Positions 7,354-16,724 are shown, numbered from the stretch's first letter. The stretch is 64,000 nt of DNA from Shewanella zhangzhouensis (GCF_019457615.1 NZ_CP080414.1:1052501-1116500), one strand, 5' to 3'. The notes: a model not told the origin generated them from the sequence alone. Translations and numbers: made by a program.

Positions 7354-9180
7354 ATGTACAAGGCGTTTTATGGGTTAAAGGACAACCCATTTTCCATTGC
7401 ACCCAATCCAACGTATCTGTTCCTCAGTGACAGGCACAGAGAGGCGCTTGCCCACCTGACCTACGGGCTTGGCGAAACCGGCGGTTTTGTACTGCTGACC
7501 GGTGAAGTAGGCACCGGCAAAACCACGGTTTCCCGCTGCCTGTTGCGTCAATTGCCCGAAACTACTGATACTGCCTTTATTCTGAACCCGGCTCTTACCG
7601 AACTTGAGCTGCTGGCCACCCTTTGTGATGAGCTCAAGATCCCCTATGGTGAATCACCCAGCCTTAAGCGGCTGACCGACCTCATCAGCGGCTTTTTGCT
7701 GAAAAACCACAACGCCGGTCGTAATACCGTACTGATTATCGATGAGGCACAGCACCTCAAGGCGGAGGTGCTCGAGCAGCTCAGGCTGCTGACCAACCTC
7801 GAAACTGATACCAAAAAGCTGCTGCAGGTGATTTTGATTGGCCAACCTGAGCTGCAGCAACTCCTTAAGCGTCAGGAGCTCAGACAGCTCGCTCAGCGCA
7901 TTACAGCCCGTTATCACCTGTTACCCCTTACCGCAGAAGAAGTCGGCCTGTACGTGCAGCACAGGCTGCAGGTGGCAGGGCGGTTTGAGCCCCTGTTCAA
8001 CGCAGGCGCCATCACGGCGCTGCACAAGGCCAGTGGCGGTATTCCAAGGATCATTAATCTGCTGTGCGAGAGGGCGCTGATGGCGGGCTTTGCCCAGAGC
8101 CGGGTGCCTATCAATAAGCAGATGGTGCGTCAGGCTGCCGTTGAAGTTCTGGGACTCGAACCCCAAAGACCATCCTGGTACGAGCGCCCCCTTCCGCTGA
8201 CGCTCGCCACAGCACTGACATTTGGCGTGGCGCTGTATGGTTTTAATTACTTCAATCAACCCGTGACGGCGGCGACATCCCTTGCGTCTCCCATCGCGGA
8301 CGCCCCTGTGCAGGCTGCGCCTGAGTTGCAGCAGCCTGAGTCGCAACCGACGGTAACAGTGAATCAAAGCGCGATTGAGTCCTTGCAAGCAGAATCAACA
8401 GGAGTCTCGTCTGGTGCACAATCCGAAACAATGATTGTTAGCCCGGCAGATAGTGCTACCGATAGCACCCAACAAAACCAGCTCTCGGCAGAGAGCTCGC
8501 CCATCAACCGCATCACGGATGCCGGGGCCGAGCTGGCTGAACTCGAAGCCCGTCAGGCAAAAGTGCGCGAGCGGGTGCTGACGGATGCTGTGGCACAAAG
8601 CCGCAGTTTGGATACGGCCTATGCCGCACTCTTCGGAGCCTGGGGCCTGGCGCCGATAAAAGATCTCAGCCCCTGCGAGTCGGCCCGTGAGCAAGGGTTG
8701 TCGTGCTTCCAGCAGCAGGGAACCTGGTTTAATCTGGTCAAGCTTAACTATCCGGCGGTGGCCTACATGATGGATGACGCCGGTGGTGAGTTCTTCGTAA
8801 CCGTGATTGAACGGGATGGAGATGAGCTCCTGGTGCAACTGGCCGAACAGCAACTTTGGGTTAACCGGGATTGGTTTAATCGCCACTTCACGGGCACCTT
8901 TGAGCTCTTTTGGCAGGCGCCTGTCTACAGCCCTCGGGAAATCGGTATTGCGTCACCACAGCCAGAGGTTCAATGGCTGGAAAACGGTTTGGCCAAGGTC
9001 GACAAAATCACCCCACGATTGGTCAATGAATTTGATACAGAGCTTGAGAATCGCCTCAAGTTATTCCAGCGTCAGCACGGCCTCAAGGCCGATGGTATCG
9101 CTGGCAGTCAAACCCTGCAGCAACTCAACCTGTACCTGAGCAATGAAGGTCCACGCCTGGTTCAGGGAGGGCTGTACTGA
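7354..9180 (+). CDS. gspA: GspA/ExeA: AAA ATPase with peptidoglycan-binding domain
   Basis: The 608-residue protein starts with an ExeA-type AAA ATPase: Walker A GEVGTGKTT at residues 51-59 and Walker B VLIIDEA near 126-132. A single membrane segment follows near residues 275-300, then an Ala/Gln/Ser-rich linker, a C39-like domain (about 400-530) and a peptidoglycan-binding repeat near the end (LKLFQRQHGLKADGIAG). In Aeromonas, ExeA works with ExeB to insert the type II secretion secretin through the cell wall. An AAGGA site precedes the ATG by about 12 bases. gspB overlaps its stop. Confidence 0.93.
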   Translation: MYKAFYGLKDNPFSIAPNPTYLFLSDRHREALAHLTYGLGETGGFVLLTGEVGTGKTTVSRCLLRQLPETTDTAFILNPALTELELLATLCDELKIPYGESPSLKRLTDLISGFLLKNHNAGRNTVLIIDEAQHLKAEVLEQLRLLTNLETDTKKLLQVILIGQPELQQLLKRQELRQLAQRITARYHLLPLTAEEVGLYVQHRLQVAGRFEPLFNAGAITALHKASGGIPRIINLLCERALMAGFAQSRVPINKQMVRQAAVEVLGLEPQRPSWYERPLPLTLATALTFGVALYGFNYFNQPVTAATSLASPIADAPVQAAPELQQPESQPTVTVNQSAIESLQAESTGVSSGAQSETMIVSPADSATDSTQQNQLSAESSPINRITDAGAELAELEARQAKVRERVLTDAVAQSRSLDTAYAALFGAWGLAPIKDLSPCESAREQGLSCFQQQGTWFNLVKLNYPAVAYMMDDAGGEFFVTVIERDGDELLVQLAEQQLWVNRDWFNRHFTGTFELFWQAPVYSPREIGIASPQPEVQWLENGLAKVDKITPRLVNEFDTELENRLKLFQRQHGLKADGIAGSQTLQQLNLYLSNEGPRLVQGGLY

Positions 9181-10292
9181 TGTCTATCCTGCTTGACGCT
9201 GTAACGCGCAGTAAGCAACAGGAGAACGGCTTTGATCCCGTTTCCAGTCCGCGTCCACAGTATCGACCCGAAAAGGCGCCCATCCGGCCGGGAAAACTGC
9301 TGCTATTGCCTGCGGCGCTGTCGCTGGCGGTGGCGGCGGCCTGGGGAGTTAACTTCTGGATTTTGCAGCCTGCGCCTCAAAGCAGCCTGCCGTTGGTAAC
9401 TCAGGCTGGGGAGGCGCGTACCGGCAATGGCCCCTCAGGCTCAGCCCACGCTGTTATGCCTCATTCAAATCCAGCCTCCACTCAGGCCTTGGCGGCGCGA
9501 ATACCGGTCACGCAAGCCCATTCTGAGCCGGTCATTTCCGCCAGCAGTGATACGGGCAGCGGTGTGCGTCTTGCGGGCAAGGCGGCGCTGCCAGCTCCGG
9601 TAAACCTGAGCACCGACTACGGCGTGGTCAACCAGGCGCCCGTTGCGGTCGACCCCGATGCGGATCTCAGCTATGAAGTGGCAGAAGAAACCGCTGAGGC
9701 AAGGGCTGCGCGATTGGAGGCCCTGATGGCCGCCGGGGTGACCGACGACCAGCGCCGGGCCTTCGATGAAGTGATGCAAATTGAGGAGTCGCGCCCAAGA
9801 CAGGTATTGACGCAGAGCCAGAATGTCAGGGCTCCCCGTGATGAGGGGATGGCCGCCCTGCAAGCTGAAGTGGACAAAGCGGCGGCGGAGTTTGGTCTGC
9901 AACGCACTGAACCCAAGCCTGCCTCTCGCGGCGACAGCAATACGCTCAGTGGTGATGCGCTGGTGCAGGCCTTTGAGGCCGCGCTCAAAGAAGTGGAGTT
10001 TACCGAGTCGGCAAACCGGGATGTTACGCCAGCGCCCGTATCGACCATTCCGCAAACTTCCGATTATCCCAGATACGGTGATTTACCTGCGGGATTGCAG
10101 TTGCAGGTACCTGAATTCAATATCATGGCCCATGTGTACTCCAATGATCCCAGTCAGCGTTGGCTGAATGTGGATGGCGCTGAGCTGCAGGAGGGGGATA
10201 GCATCAAGGGCTCACTGAGTATTGTCGAAATTCGACCACGGGATGTGGTGCTCTCCATCGATGGCACGGCCTTTAAAGTGCCGGCTATCTGA
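9180..10292 (+). CDS. gspB: GspB/ExeB: type II secretion assembly protein
   Basis: Its ATG shares one base with the gspA stop (TGATG), so translation is coupled. The 370-residue product has a short cytoplasmic N-terminus starting MSILLDAVTRSKQQ, one membrane segment near residues 40-60, a long low-complexity periplasmic region and a C-terminal GspB domain (from about residue 300, LQVPEFNIMAHVYS). GspB partners GspA in placing the secretin. No other type II secretion genes are in the window, which is usual for gspAB. Confidence 0.92.
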   Translation: MSILLDAVTRSKQQENGFDPVSSPRPQYRPEKAPIRPGKLLLLPAALSLAVAAAWGVNFWILQPAPQSSLPLVTQAGEARTGNGPSGSAHAVMPHSNPASTQALAARIPVTQAHSEPVISASSDTGSGVRLAGKAALPAPVNLSTDYGVVNQAPVAVDPDADLSYEVAEETAEARAARLEALMAAGVTDDQRRAFDEVMQIEESRPRQVLTQSQNVRAPRDEGMAALQAEVDKAAAEFGLQRTEPKPASRGDSNTLSGDALVQAFEAALKEVEFTESANRDVTPAPVSTIPQTSDYPRYGDLPAGLQLQVPEFNIMAHVYSNDPSQRWLNVDGAELQEGDSIKGSLSIVEIRPRDVVLSIDGTAFKVPAI

Positions 10293-10325
10293 TGCCGCTG
10301 AGCTTTATGTGAACAGCACCCAATA

Positions 10326-10350
10326 AAAAAGGCGCCCAGGGCGCCTTTTT
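10326..10350. terminator. Bidirectional terminator between gspB and nhaD
   Basis: An 11-base inverted repeat (10326-10336 and 10340-10350) has the GC core GGCGCC flanked by A and T runs and a 3-base loop. It serves both convergent genes. Confidence 0.88.
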
Positions 10351-10373
10351 ACTGTCTGCATTCCGACTAAGCA

Positions 10374-11621
10374 TCAGCCATAAAACTGATAGGCAATCAG
10401 CAGTGTCAGGCCATAGCCCACCACGTAAGAGAGCAGCAGAGACGGTACGTACTTGAGGTAGGTGACGAAAGTCAGTTCCTTTACCTTGCTCATGGCAATG
10501 ATACCGGCCGCTGAACCAATCACCAGCAGTGAGCCACCCACACCCACGGCATAGGTCAGACCCAGCCACTCGGGCGTTGACAGCACAGGCTCTGCCTTCA
10601 AAAGCGCTGCGGTCAGAGGCACGTTATCCAGAATTGCCGAGCCCATACCGGTGACAAAGTTGGAGATATTGGGGTCATGCATGGCGTAAACCTGGGTCAG
10701 CAGCTCCAGGGTGCCGATTTCTTTAAGCATGCCAACCAGCAGCAAGATACCGAGGAAGAACAGCAGGGTGTCGTATTCCACCTGGCGAATATATTCGAGG
10801 ATCTTGATTTCTTCCTTGTCGGTGCGAATGGTATGGCCCACGAGGAACATCACCGACAGACCGGTCAGGAAGGTCAGCACCGGCGGAATACCAAAGAGAA
10901 CGTTCAGCGCCATGGTCATGATGATGGTGATAAAGAAAATCGCTGCAATGGCGATATCCACCGGCTGATAAGCCCGCTTGATGGGGGTGGTGCTCACTTC
11001 GCCTTTGGCATTCATGGAGAACAGGATTGCCAAGAGGAACACGCTCACCGCAGCAGGGATAAAGAGGATCAGCAGTTCAGAGATATGCACGTGGCCCGAG
11101 AGGAAGATCATCAGGGTGGTCACGTCACCGGTGATCAGGGCCACACCGCCTGAGTTCACCGCAAAGATAATGAGCACCGCCATGCGGCGACGCATTTGTT
11201 TATCCAGCTTGAAGGTGGTCAACAGACCCAGGGATACCAGGGTCGCGGTTACGTTATCGCAGAAGGCCGACAGGATAAGGGCAAACAGCGCCACCTGGAT
11301 CATCAGCATCCGCACAGATACCCGCTGTGGGAATATCTTCTGCACCATTATCTGGATCATGCCTTTGGCGTTGAGGTAGGCCACAAAGGTCATGGTCGAC
11401 ATCAAAAACAGCCAGAGGGTGGCAATTTCAAGCAGGTTTTCATTGAGTTCATTGGCAACCAGCTCAGTATGCTCACCACCGCCGGAGGCGATAAACAGGG
11501 TTACCCAGGAAATACAGCCAAGAAACAGGGTCGTTTTGGCTTTGTTGAGGTGAGTCACTTCTTCAAAGATGATACTGAGCAAGGCCAGTATCGCCAGAAT
11601 GATCAGAAAGGTATGGAGCAT
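10374..11621 (-). CDS. nhaD: Na+/H+ antiporter NhaD
   Basis: This 415-residue protein with about 11-12 membrane segments belongs to the ion transporter superfamily and matches NhaD. It shows conserved polar segments inside membrane helices such as LSAFCDNVTATLVSLG, NSGGVALITGDVTT and GMGSAILDNVPLTAALL. NhaD exports Na+ (and Li+) against protons in marine and haloalkaliphilic bacteria. It is unrelated in sequence to the NhaA encoded at 48.5 kb, so the window holds two kinds of Na+/H+ antiporter. Confidence 0.93.
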   Translation of the reverse strand: MLHTFLIILAILALLSIIFEEVTHLNKAKTTLFLGCISWVTLFIASGGGEHTELVANELNENLLEIATLWLFLMSTMTFVAYLNAKGMIQIMVQKIFPQRVSVRMLMIQVALFALILSAFCDNVTATLVSLGLLTTFKLDKQMRRRMAVLIIFAVNSGGVALITGDVTTLMIFLSGHVHISELLILFIPAAVSVFLLAILFSMNAKGEVSTTPIKRAYQPVDIAIAAIFFITIIMTMALNVLFGIPPVLTFLTGLSVMFLVGHTIRTDKEEIKILEYIRQVEYDTLLFFLGILLLVGMLKEIGTLELLTQVYAMHDPNISNFVTGMGSAILDNVPLTAALLKAEPVLSTPEWLGLTYAVGVGGSLLVIGSAAGIIAMSKVKELTFVTYLKYVPSLLLSYVVGYGLTLLIAYQFYG

Positions 11622-12140
11622 AAAGGCACGTCCTACTGCTGATTCGGGGTCCGTATCGCCTGTATAAACAGGCCTGAATAACGAGCTGAATCAAGGATTG
11701 ATTAAGCCGGTTATGTTATCGCCGCCAGGGGCGTGCGGATCAGACCATAACCGCCATGAGAACGCAACTGTTAACCACTAGACAATTTGTCTAAGAATCG
11801 TGAACTCTGTCACGGGAAATTGGCGGGTAACCAGAGTTTATTCCTGGGGTTTTGTGAACCTCTGGTAGTTTGTGCTGACGCCTGCAATGCGCCGACTCGA
11901 TGCATGGACAGATATACTGCTTGTTCGTCAGTTCAATGTGCCAAATGTTATTTTGTTGTAACGGATGAAGTCGTCACTGATACGGGGGCTCGTACCTTAA
12001 AAGCCGCGGGCCATTTTGATATCGGCTGCACTTTCAAGTGATTGCAAATTGATACTGCCCAACATTTGATTGTTGGATTTTTAAGCTGTACCTTGCGCGC
12101 CCATAGAGAGATTGAGGTCATTGATGGGGAGTCGCTGAAA
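11622..12140. other. Intergenic region upstream of nhaD
   Basis: These 519 bases hold no ORF I trust; an 84-codon frame at 11787-12041 lacks a family look and a ribosome site. The visible structure is a 15-base palindrome TAGACAATTTGTCTA at 11779-11793, about 160 bases upstream of the nhaD start, which could be an operator. No known Na+ riboswitch fold is evident by eye. Confidence 0.4.
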
Positions 12141-12326
12141 ATGCAATTTCTGCTGAAGAGCGTTTTGCTGCTGGGGTCGCTGGCATGGCTGGTGGTCAGT
12201 GCCAAGACCTTGCTGAGTCTTGGGGTGATGGAGAATCCTTCGATAATGAAGGAACACCTGTTTGTGGTGGCGCAAGTGGTGCTGGCAGTCCTGATACTGC
12301 GCAGCGTTGCCGGTAAACGCAGCTAG
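12141..12326 (+). CDS. Small predicted membrane protein, unknown function
   Basis: I do not recognise this family. From the ATG at 12141 (GGGGAG lies 9-10 bases upstream) it encodes 61 residues with two hydrophobic stretches, one at residues 3-25 and one at about 38-55, and a basic C-terminus (GKRS). The pattern is that of a two-span inner-membrane protein. A longer in-frame start at 12042 adds a segment with no membrane or family character. It stands alone between nhaD and hemL. Confidence 0.5.
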   Translation: MQFLLKSVLLLGSLAWLVVSAKTLLSLGVMENPSIMKEHLFVVAQVVLAVLILRSVAGKRS

Positions 12327-12426
12327 CCTGTTACGTCAACCAAATTACTTGAGGCGGTTTGTGTCAAGCCCACCGGCTAGCAGAGCATTCATGCCCATAT
12401 AAAGACTCAGGCCCACATAAACTCGC

Positions 12427-12468
12427 GGGCTCATATAAACGAGCTCATATAAACGAGCTCATATAAAA
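12427..12468. repeat. Three tandem 14-bp repeats (consensus GAGCTCATATAAAC)
   Basis: Three head-to-tail 14-base units lie at 12427-12440, 12441-12454 and 12455-12468. The first differs at one base and the last at its final base. Two more decayed copies (GCCCATATAAA and GCCCACATAAA) lie just to the left, at about 12393 and 12411. The array abuts the hemL terminator. Confidence 0.85.
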
Positions 12469-12490
12469 AAGGACGCCCATGGCGTCCTTT
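12465..12490 (-). terminator. Terminator of hemL
   Basis: AAAGGACGCC (12468-12477) pairs with GGCGTCCTTT (12481-12490) around three bases. On the minus strand it is followed by a T run formed by the edge of the 14-base repeat array. Confidence 0.85.
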
Positions 12491-12534
12491 CGTTTTGCAG
12501 TGCCCCGGTAACGGCGAGCGTCAGGGCGTTGCAG

Positions 12535-13818
12535 TTACTTCATGCGGGCCAGCACGCGGTCAGCGGCGGCCAGGGTTTCTTCAATTTCTTTGTCACCGTG
12601 GGCCATAGACAGGAAGCCTGCCTCATAAGCGCTCGGTGCCAGATATACACCCTCGTCCAGCATGCCGTGGTAGAAGGCGCGGAAGTGGTCCATATTGCAG
12701 CGGGTCACCTGGTCAAAACGGGTGATGTGCTGCTCGTCGGTGAAGAAGAAGCCGAACATGCCGCCAACATAGTTGATGGCCATTGGGATACCATGCTTGT
12801 CGGCGGCGGCCTTAAAGCCTTCGGCGATGCGCTTGGTTTTGGCAGCCAGTTCTTCATACAGGCCGTCGGCGCACAGAGCGTCGAGCTGCGCCAGACCGGC
12901 TGTCATGGCAATGGGGTTACCAGACAGGGTGCCTGCCTGATACACAGGGCCTGCCGGAGCCAGATACTGCATTACTTCTTTTTTGCCGCCAAAGGCGCCA
13001 ACTGGCATACCGCCGCCAATCACCTTACCCAGGGTAGTGAGGTCCGGGGTCACGCCATAGTGGCCCTGGGCACCGCTTCTGGATACACGGAAGCCGGTCA
13101 TGACTTCATCGATGATAAACAGGGCACCGTACTTGTCACAGAGGGCGCGCAGGCCTTCCAGGAAGCCAGGAACCGGTGGAATACAGTTCATGTTGCCGGC
13201 AACCGGCTCGATGATGATACAGGCGATATCTTCTGGATACTGGTCGAAGAAAGACTGCACAGATCCCAGATCGTTATACACGGCAGTGAGAGTGTGTTTG
13301 GCGAAATCTTCCGGGATACCGGGTGAGCTTGGCTGACCCAGAGTCAGGGCGCCGGAGCCGGCTTTCACCAGCAGACAGTCGGCGTGGCCGTGGTAACAAC
13401 CTTCAAACTTAAGGATTTTGTCGCGCTTGGTATAGCCACGGGCCAGACGGATGGCGCTCATGGTGGCTTCGGTGCCGGAACTCACCATGCGCACCTGATC
13501 CATGGAAGGCACCATTTCGATGACCTTCTCGGCCATGATGACTTCAAGCTCGGTGGGGGCACCGAAAGACAAACCATTGTGAACGGCTTTAAGCACGGCT
13601 TCGCGAATGGATGGGTGGTTGTGGCCAAGGATCATCGGGCCCCAGGAGCCCACGTAATCGATATAGGCCTTGCCGTCGGCGTCATAGATATAAGCGCCAT
13701 CGGCCTTTTCGATAAAGCGAGGGGTACCGCCCACGCCATTGAAGGCGCGCACCGGTGAGTTAACGCCACCGGGAATGGTTTTTTTAGCCTGTTCAAACAA
13801 GGTTTCGGAACGGGTCAT
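12535..13818 (-). CDS. hemL: Glutamate-1-semialdehyde 2,1-aminomutase
   Basis: The 427-residue protein is full length and starts MTRSETLFEQAKKTIPGGVN. It has the PLP-binding lysine in TTLGKVIGGGMP and the class III aminotransferase motif FIIDEVMTGFR. HemL converts glutamate-1-semialdehyde to 5-aminolevulinate, the second committed step of the C5 haem pathway, in the cytoplasm. It lies 30 bases downstream of pyrB on the same strand and could share a transcript. Confidence 0.98.
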   Translation of the reverse strand: MTRSETLFEQAKKTIPGGVNSPVRAFNGVGGTPRFIEKADGAYIYDADGKAYIDYVGSWGPMILGHNHPSIREAVLKAVHNGLSFGAPTELEVIMAEKVIEMVPSMDQVRMVSSGTEATMSAIRLARGYTKRDKILKFEGCYHGHADCLLVKAGSGALTLGQPSSPGIPEDFAKHTLTAVYNDLGSVQSFFDQYPEDIACIIIEPVAGNMNCIPPVPGFLEGLRALCDKYGALFIIDEVMTGFRVSRSGAQGHYGVTPDLTTLGKVIGGGMPVGAFGGKKEVMQYLAPAGPVYQAGTLSGNPIAMTAGLAQLDALCADGLYEELAAKTKRIAEGFKAAADKHGIPMAINYVGGMFGFFFTDEQHITRFDQVTRCNMDHFRAFYHGMLDEGVYLAPSAYEAGFLSMAHGDKEIEETLAAADRVLARMK

Positions 13819-13848
13819 GTATCAATCCTTTAAGTCAGTGGCCGACCC

Positions 13849-14868
13849 TTAGAAGTCAGCCTTGCGTGAATACCAGTTAACCGGACACTCGTACTTTTCC
13901 AGCTGCTCGTCCACGCCCAATGTCAGGGCAAACAGTGCCATGCGAATGAGCAGCCCGTTATCGGCCTGGCGGAAGATGGCCAGGTTCGGATGGCTGTTCA
14001 AATCGTTGTCCAGCTCGTTGGCCTGGGCACGTGAGTCCCGGGGGAGCGGATGCATGATCACCGTATTGGACTTACAGTGCTGGGTGTAAATGCTGCGGTT
14101 GAGACGGAACTTGCCGCGATACTTGTTGGCTTCATCCTGTGAGGGGAAGCGCTCTTCCTGAATTCGGGTCAGGTACAGGATGTCGGCCTTGTCCAGATTG
14201 CCTTCCAGCTGATCGGTTATTGTGACCTTATGACCGGCATTTTCAATGTCGGCTATCACATAATCGGGCATTGCCAGCTCTTTGGGAGAAATCAGGGTAA
14301 AGCTGACATTTTTGTACAGGCACAGCAGGCGCGACAGCGAGTGTACCGTGCGGCCAAATTTGAGGTCGCCCACCATGGCGATGTGCATGCCGTCAATGCT
14401 CATACCGGCGTGGCTCAGTTCTTTCTGGATGGTGAACAAATCCAGCAGTGCCTGAGTCGGATGTTCGTTGGGGCCATCGCCACCATTGATCACCGGCACC
14501 CGGCTGCCCTCGGCGAATTCGCGCACCGAGTAAGCATCGGGATGACGCATGGCAATCACATCTGAGTAAGTCGAGAGCACACGGGCTGTGTCGTACAGCG
14601 ATTCACCCTTGGACAGTGAAGAAGAGGCCATGCCAACGGTTTCGGCCACGCGGCCGCCCAGCAGGTTAAAGGCACAGCCAAAGCTCACCCGGGTACGGGT
14701 GCTGGGTTCAAAGAACAGGTTCCCCAATATGGCACCATCCAACACCCGGGTACGTTTTTCCCGTAACGCATAGGGCGCCATACGCTCGGCAACATTGAAA
14801 ATAGTGTGAATGGAGTCCAGATTGAACTGGTTTACGGAGAGGATGTGAGATCCTTTGAACTGAGTCAT
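13849..14868 (-). CDS. pyrB: Aspartate carbamoyltransferase catalytic chain
   Basis: From the ATG at 14868 the product has 339 residues and starts MTQFKGSHILSVNQFNLD. The carbamoyl-phosphate loop FFEPSTRTRVSF and the HPLPRDSRA segment are present. It catalyses the first committed pyrimidine step. It is about 28 residues longer than E. coli PyrB, and no regulatory-chain gene pyrI follows; hemL is next. A start at 14952 would add 28 residues with no family match. Confidence 0.93.
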   Translation of the reverse strand: MTQFKGSHILSVNQFNLDSIHTIFNVAERMAPYALREKRTRVLDGAILGNLFFEPSTRTRVSFGCAFNLLGGRVAETVGMASSSLSKGESLYDTARVLSTYSDVIAMRHPDAYSVREFAEGSRVPVINGGDGPNEHPTQALLDLFTIQKELSHAGMSIDGMHIAMVGDLKFGRTVHSLSRLLCLYKNVSFTLISPKELAMPDYVIADIENAGHKVTITDQLEGNLDKADILYLTRIQEERFPSQDEANKYRGKFRLNRSIYTQHCKSNTVIMHPLPRDSRAQANELDNDLNSHPNLAIFRQADNGLLIRMALFALTLGVDEQLEKYECPVNWYSRKADF

Positions 14869-15008
14869 CAGCCGGCTTTCCAATTGCTGTGGGAGGGAGT
14901 GGCGATAAGGCCTTTCCGCCCCTGGTTTATGTAGGGTTTGGCTGAGGCGCAACTATAGCAGAAGGGGCAGCGCTTTGAAATGGCGACAGCTAAATTACCT
15001 GCGGCCCA

Positions 15009-16724
15009 TCACACCTGACCGGAACGAATTTCCTGTTGCAGTTTGGTCCAGCCGATAACGCCGACCAGGTTATCCTTATCTCCCTGATAAATATAAACTT
15101 CGCCAGTCCGCTTCGGTGAGAGGATCTCGTAGGCTTCGTTTAATGTGGCGGTATCGGGCAACCCCTGCATCGGCTGACGCGACAGCGTGGTGCTGTCTTC
15201 AAAGGATTGCATTTCCAGGCGCAGCATCTGGATTTCGCCCTCGGCGCTTCGCACCATTACAGGGCGACCCTCGGCGCGCTTCATCACCTCAAGCAGCAAC
15301 TCGTCATCGTTTTTCACCACCACAAAGCGCCTGTCCATCAGGGCGCGCACGCCGGTTTTTTGCAGCCCCTGATTCACCGGTGGCACCTTATAACCCAGCC
15401 CCATGATGTCCAGCTGCCTAAAAAACACCGACTCGGTTTGAAACCACTGATAGGCCACCAGAAACGCCGGAATGGTTACGAACATGGCAGGCAAAATAAT
15501 GGAGGCATCGTTGGTGAGCTCCAAGAGCGCCACCAAAGCCGCCAGTGGCGCGCTCAGGCATACTCCCATCATGGCCGTCATGCCAATCACGGTATAGAGC
15601 CCCACGTAGGGCGCAATTGAGGGAAATACCATGGCGCTGATAAGGGCGAGAATCCCCCCCAGCAGGGCGCCGATGCCGTACAGTGGGCCGATAAGTCCGC
15701 CGGGAATGCCAAGGCCGATGGCGGCAATGGTGGCAATCATCTTGCCAATCAGCACGGCTATCAGCAGCAAGAGCCCGGGGTTATCGGCAATGACCGCATT
15801 GATTGCCAAATCTCCCGAGCCCAGCGCCTGGGGCAGTGCGATGCCGACGACCGTAGTGATACTGCCAGCCAGCAGCAGCCGGACTATCAGGGGCCAGTGC
15901 TGGCCAGTGGCGGTTACTTTGAGCAGGGTCCAGTTAAAGGCGGCAGCAGCGCAGCCCAGTCCCACGCCGCCCAGGGCCAGCAAGGGGTAGTGATCCAGCG
16001 GGATATGAAACACCTGAATGGCATCGTATTCGTGCACGTTGCCGAATACCAGTTGGCTTGAGAGGGCGCCGCAGATGGCCGAGATCATGATGGGAAAGAA
16101 GTAATGGATTTTGTATTCCCGCACCACTACTTCAAATACAAATACCACAGCCGCCAGCGGAGCGTTAAAGGTGGCCGCAATCCCGGCGGCAATGCCGCTG
16201 GCACACATGATGCGAACGCTGTTATCGGGGAGTTTGAATTTTTCCGCCAGTACGCTGGCACTCACGGCGCCAAGGTGAATGGCCGGGCCTTCACGGCCCA
16301 CAGAGAAGTTGGTGGCAAGGGCAATCAGCGCCTGAAAGAACTGCCCGGGGGCAGATTGCAGCGGAATTTTGCCGTAGTGCAATTTAAAGCGGTGCAGCAC
16401 ATAGGCGATACCCATGCGCCGGTAACGTTTGGAGCCGATTGTTGCAACCAGCCAAATCAACAGGGCGCCCATAAGCGGTAGCAGCGCCCGCCAGTCGTAC
16501 ACCATGGCCTCCATGTCCATACGTTCTATGCCGGAGTAGTGGTTGGCGCCTTCCAGCAGCAAGCGGAACAAAATAATGACCAGGGACGCAATAAGCGCGA
16601 AACACAAGGCCAGACCACACAGTTGCAGACTAATCCGCGCCTGTGACAGCTTGTCTCTGAGTTCTGTGTGAAAATATCTGAGGGCGAGTCGACGCATCGC
16701 CTCGAGCCGGGTCTTTATCTTCAT
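15009..16724 (-). CDS. CLC-family anion channel/transporter with C-terminal CBS domains
   Basis: From the ATG at 16724 the product has 571 residues: a CLC membrane domain of about 430 residues and a CBS pair (about 445-570). The gating glutamate is present (GREGP, Glu145). The motif after FNAPLA reads AVVFVFEVV, so the first glutamate of the E. coli pair (E202) is kept but the proton glutamate (E203) is Val199. The usual GSGIP selectivity loop is also absent. CLC channels carry Val there, so this protein may conduct anions without strict proton coupling (inference). An in-frame ATG at 16739 is an alternative start. Confidence 0.88.
   Translation of the reverse strand: MKIKTRLEAMRRLALRYFHTELRDKLSQARISLQLCGLALCFALIASLVIILFRLLLEGANHYSGIERMDMEAMVYDWRALLPLMGALLIWLVATIGSKRYRRMGIAYVLHRFKLHYGKIPLQSAPGQFFQALIALATNFSVGREGPAIHLGAVSASVLAEKFKLPDNSVRIMCASGIAAGIAATFNAPLAAVVFVFEVVVREYKIHYFFPIMISAICGALSSQLVFGNVHEYDAIQVFHIPLDHYPLLALGGVGLGCAAAAFNWTLLKVTATGQHWPLIVRLLLAGSITTVVGIALPQALGSGDLAINAVIADNPGLLLLIAVLIGKMIATIAAIGLGIPGGLIGPLYGIGALLGGILALISAMVFPSIAPYVGLYTVIGMTAMMGVCLSAPLAALVALLELTNDASIILPAMFVTIPAFLVAYQWFQTESVFFRQLDIMGLGYKVPPVNQGLQKTGVRALMDRRFVVVKNDDELLLEVMKRAEGRPVMVRSAEGEIQMLRLEMQSFEDSTTLSRQPMQGLPDTATLNEAYEILSPKRTGEVYIYQGDKDNLVGVIGWTKLQQEIRSGQV

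Noticed and set aside
11787..12041. 84-codon frame upstream of the small membrane protein
   Set aside because: No Shine-Dalgarno site, odd cysteine-rich composition and no family resemblance.
11622..12140. Na+ riboswitch upstream of nhaD
   Set aside because: No recognisable conserved riboswitch core seen by eye, and the DNA holds only a short palindrome.
12393..12468. Short repeat array considered as a CRISPR
   Set aside because: Units are 14 bases with no spacers and no cas genes nearby.
12529..13326. 265-codon frame opposite hemL
   Set aside because: Shadow of hemL with low-complexity His/Gly content and no ribosome site.
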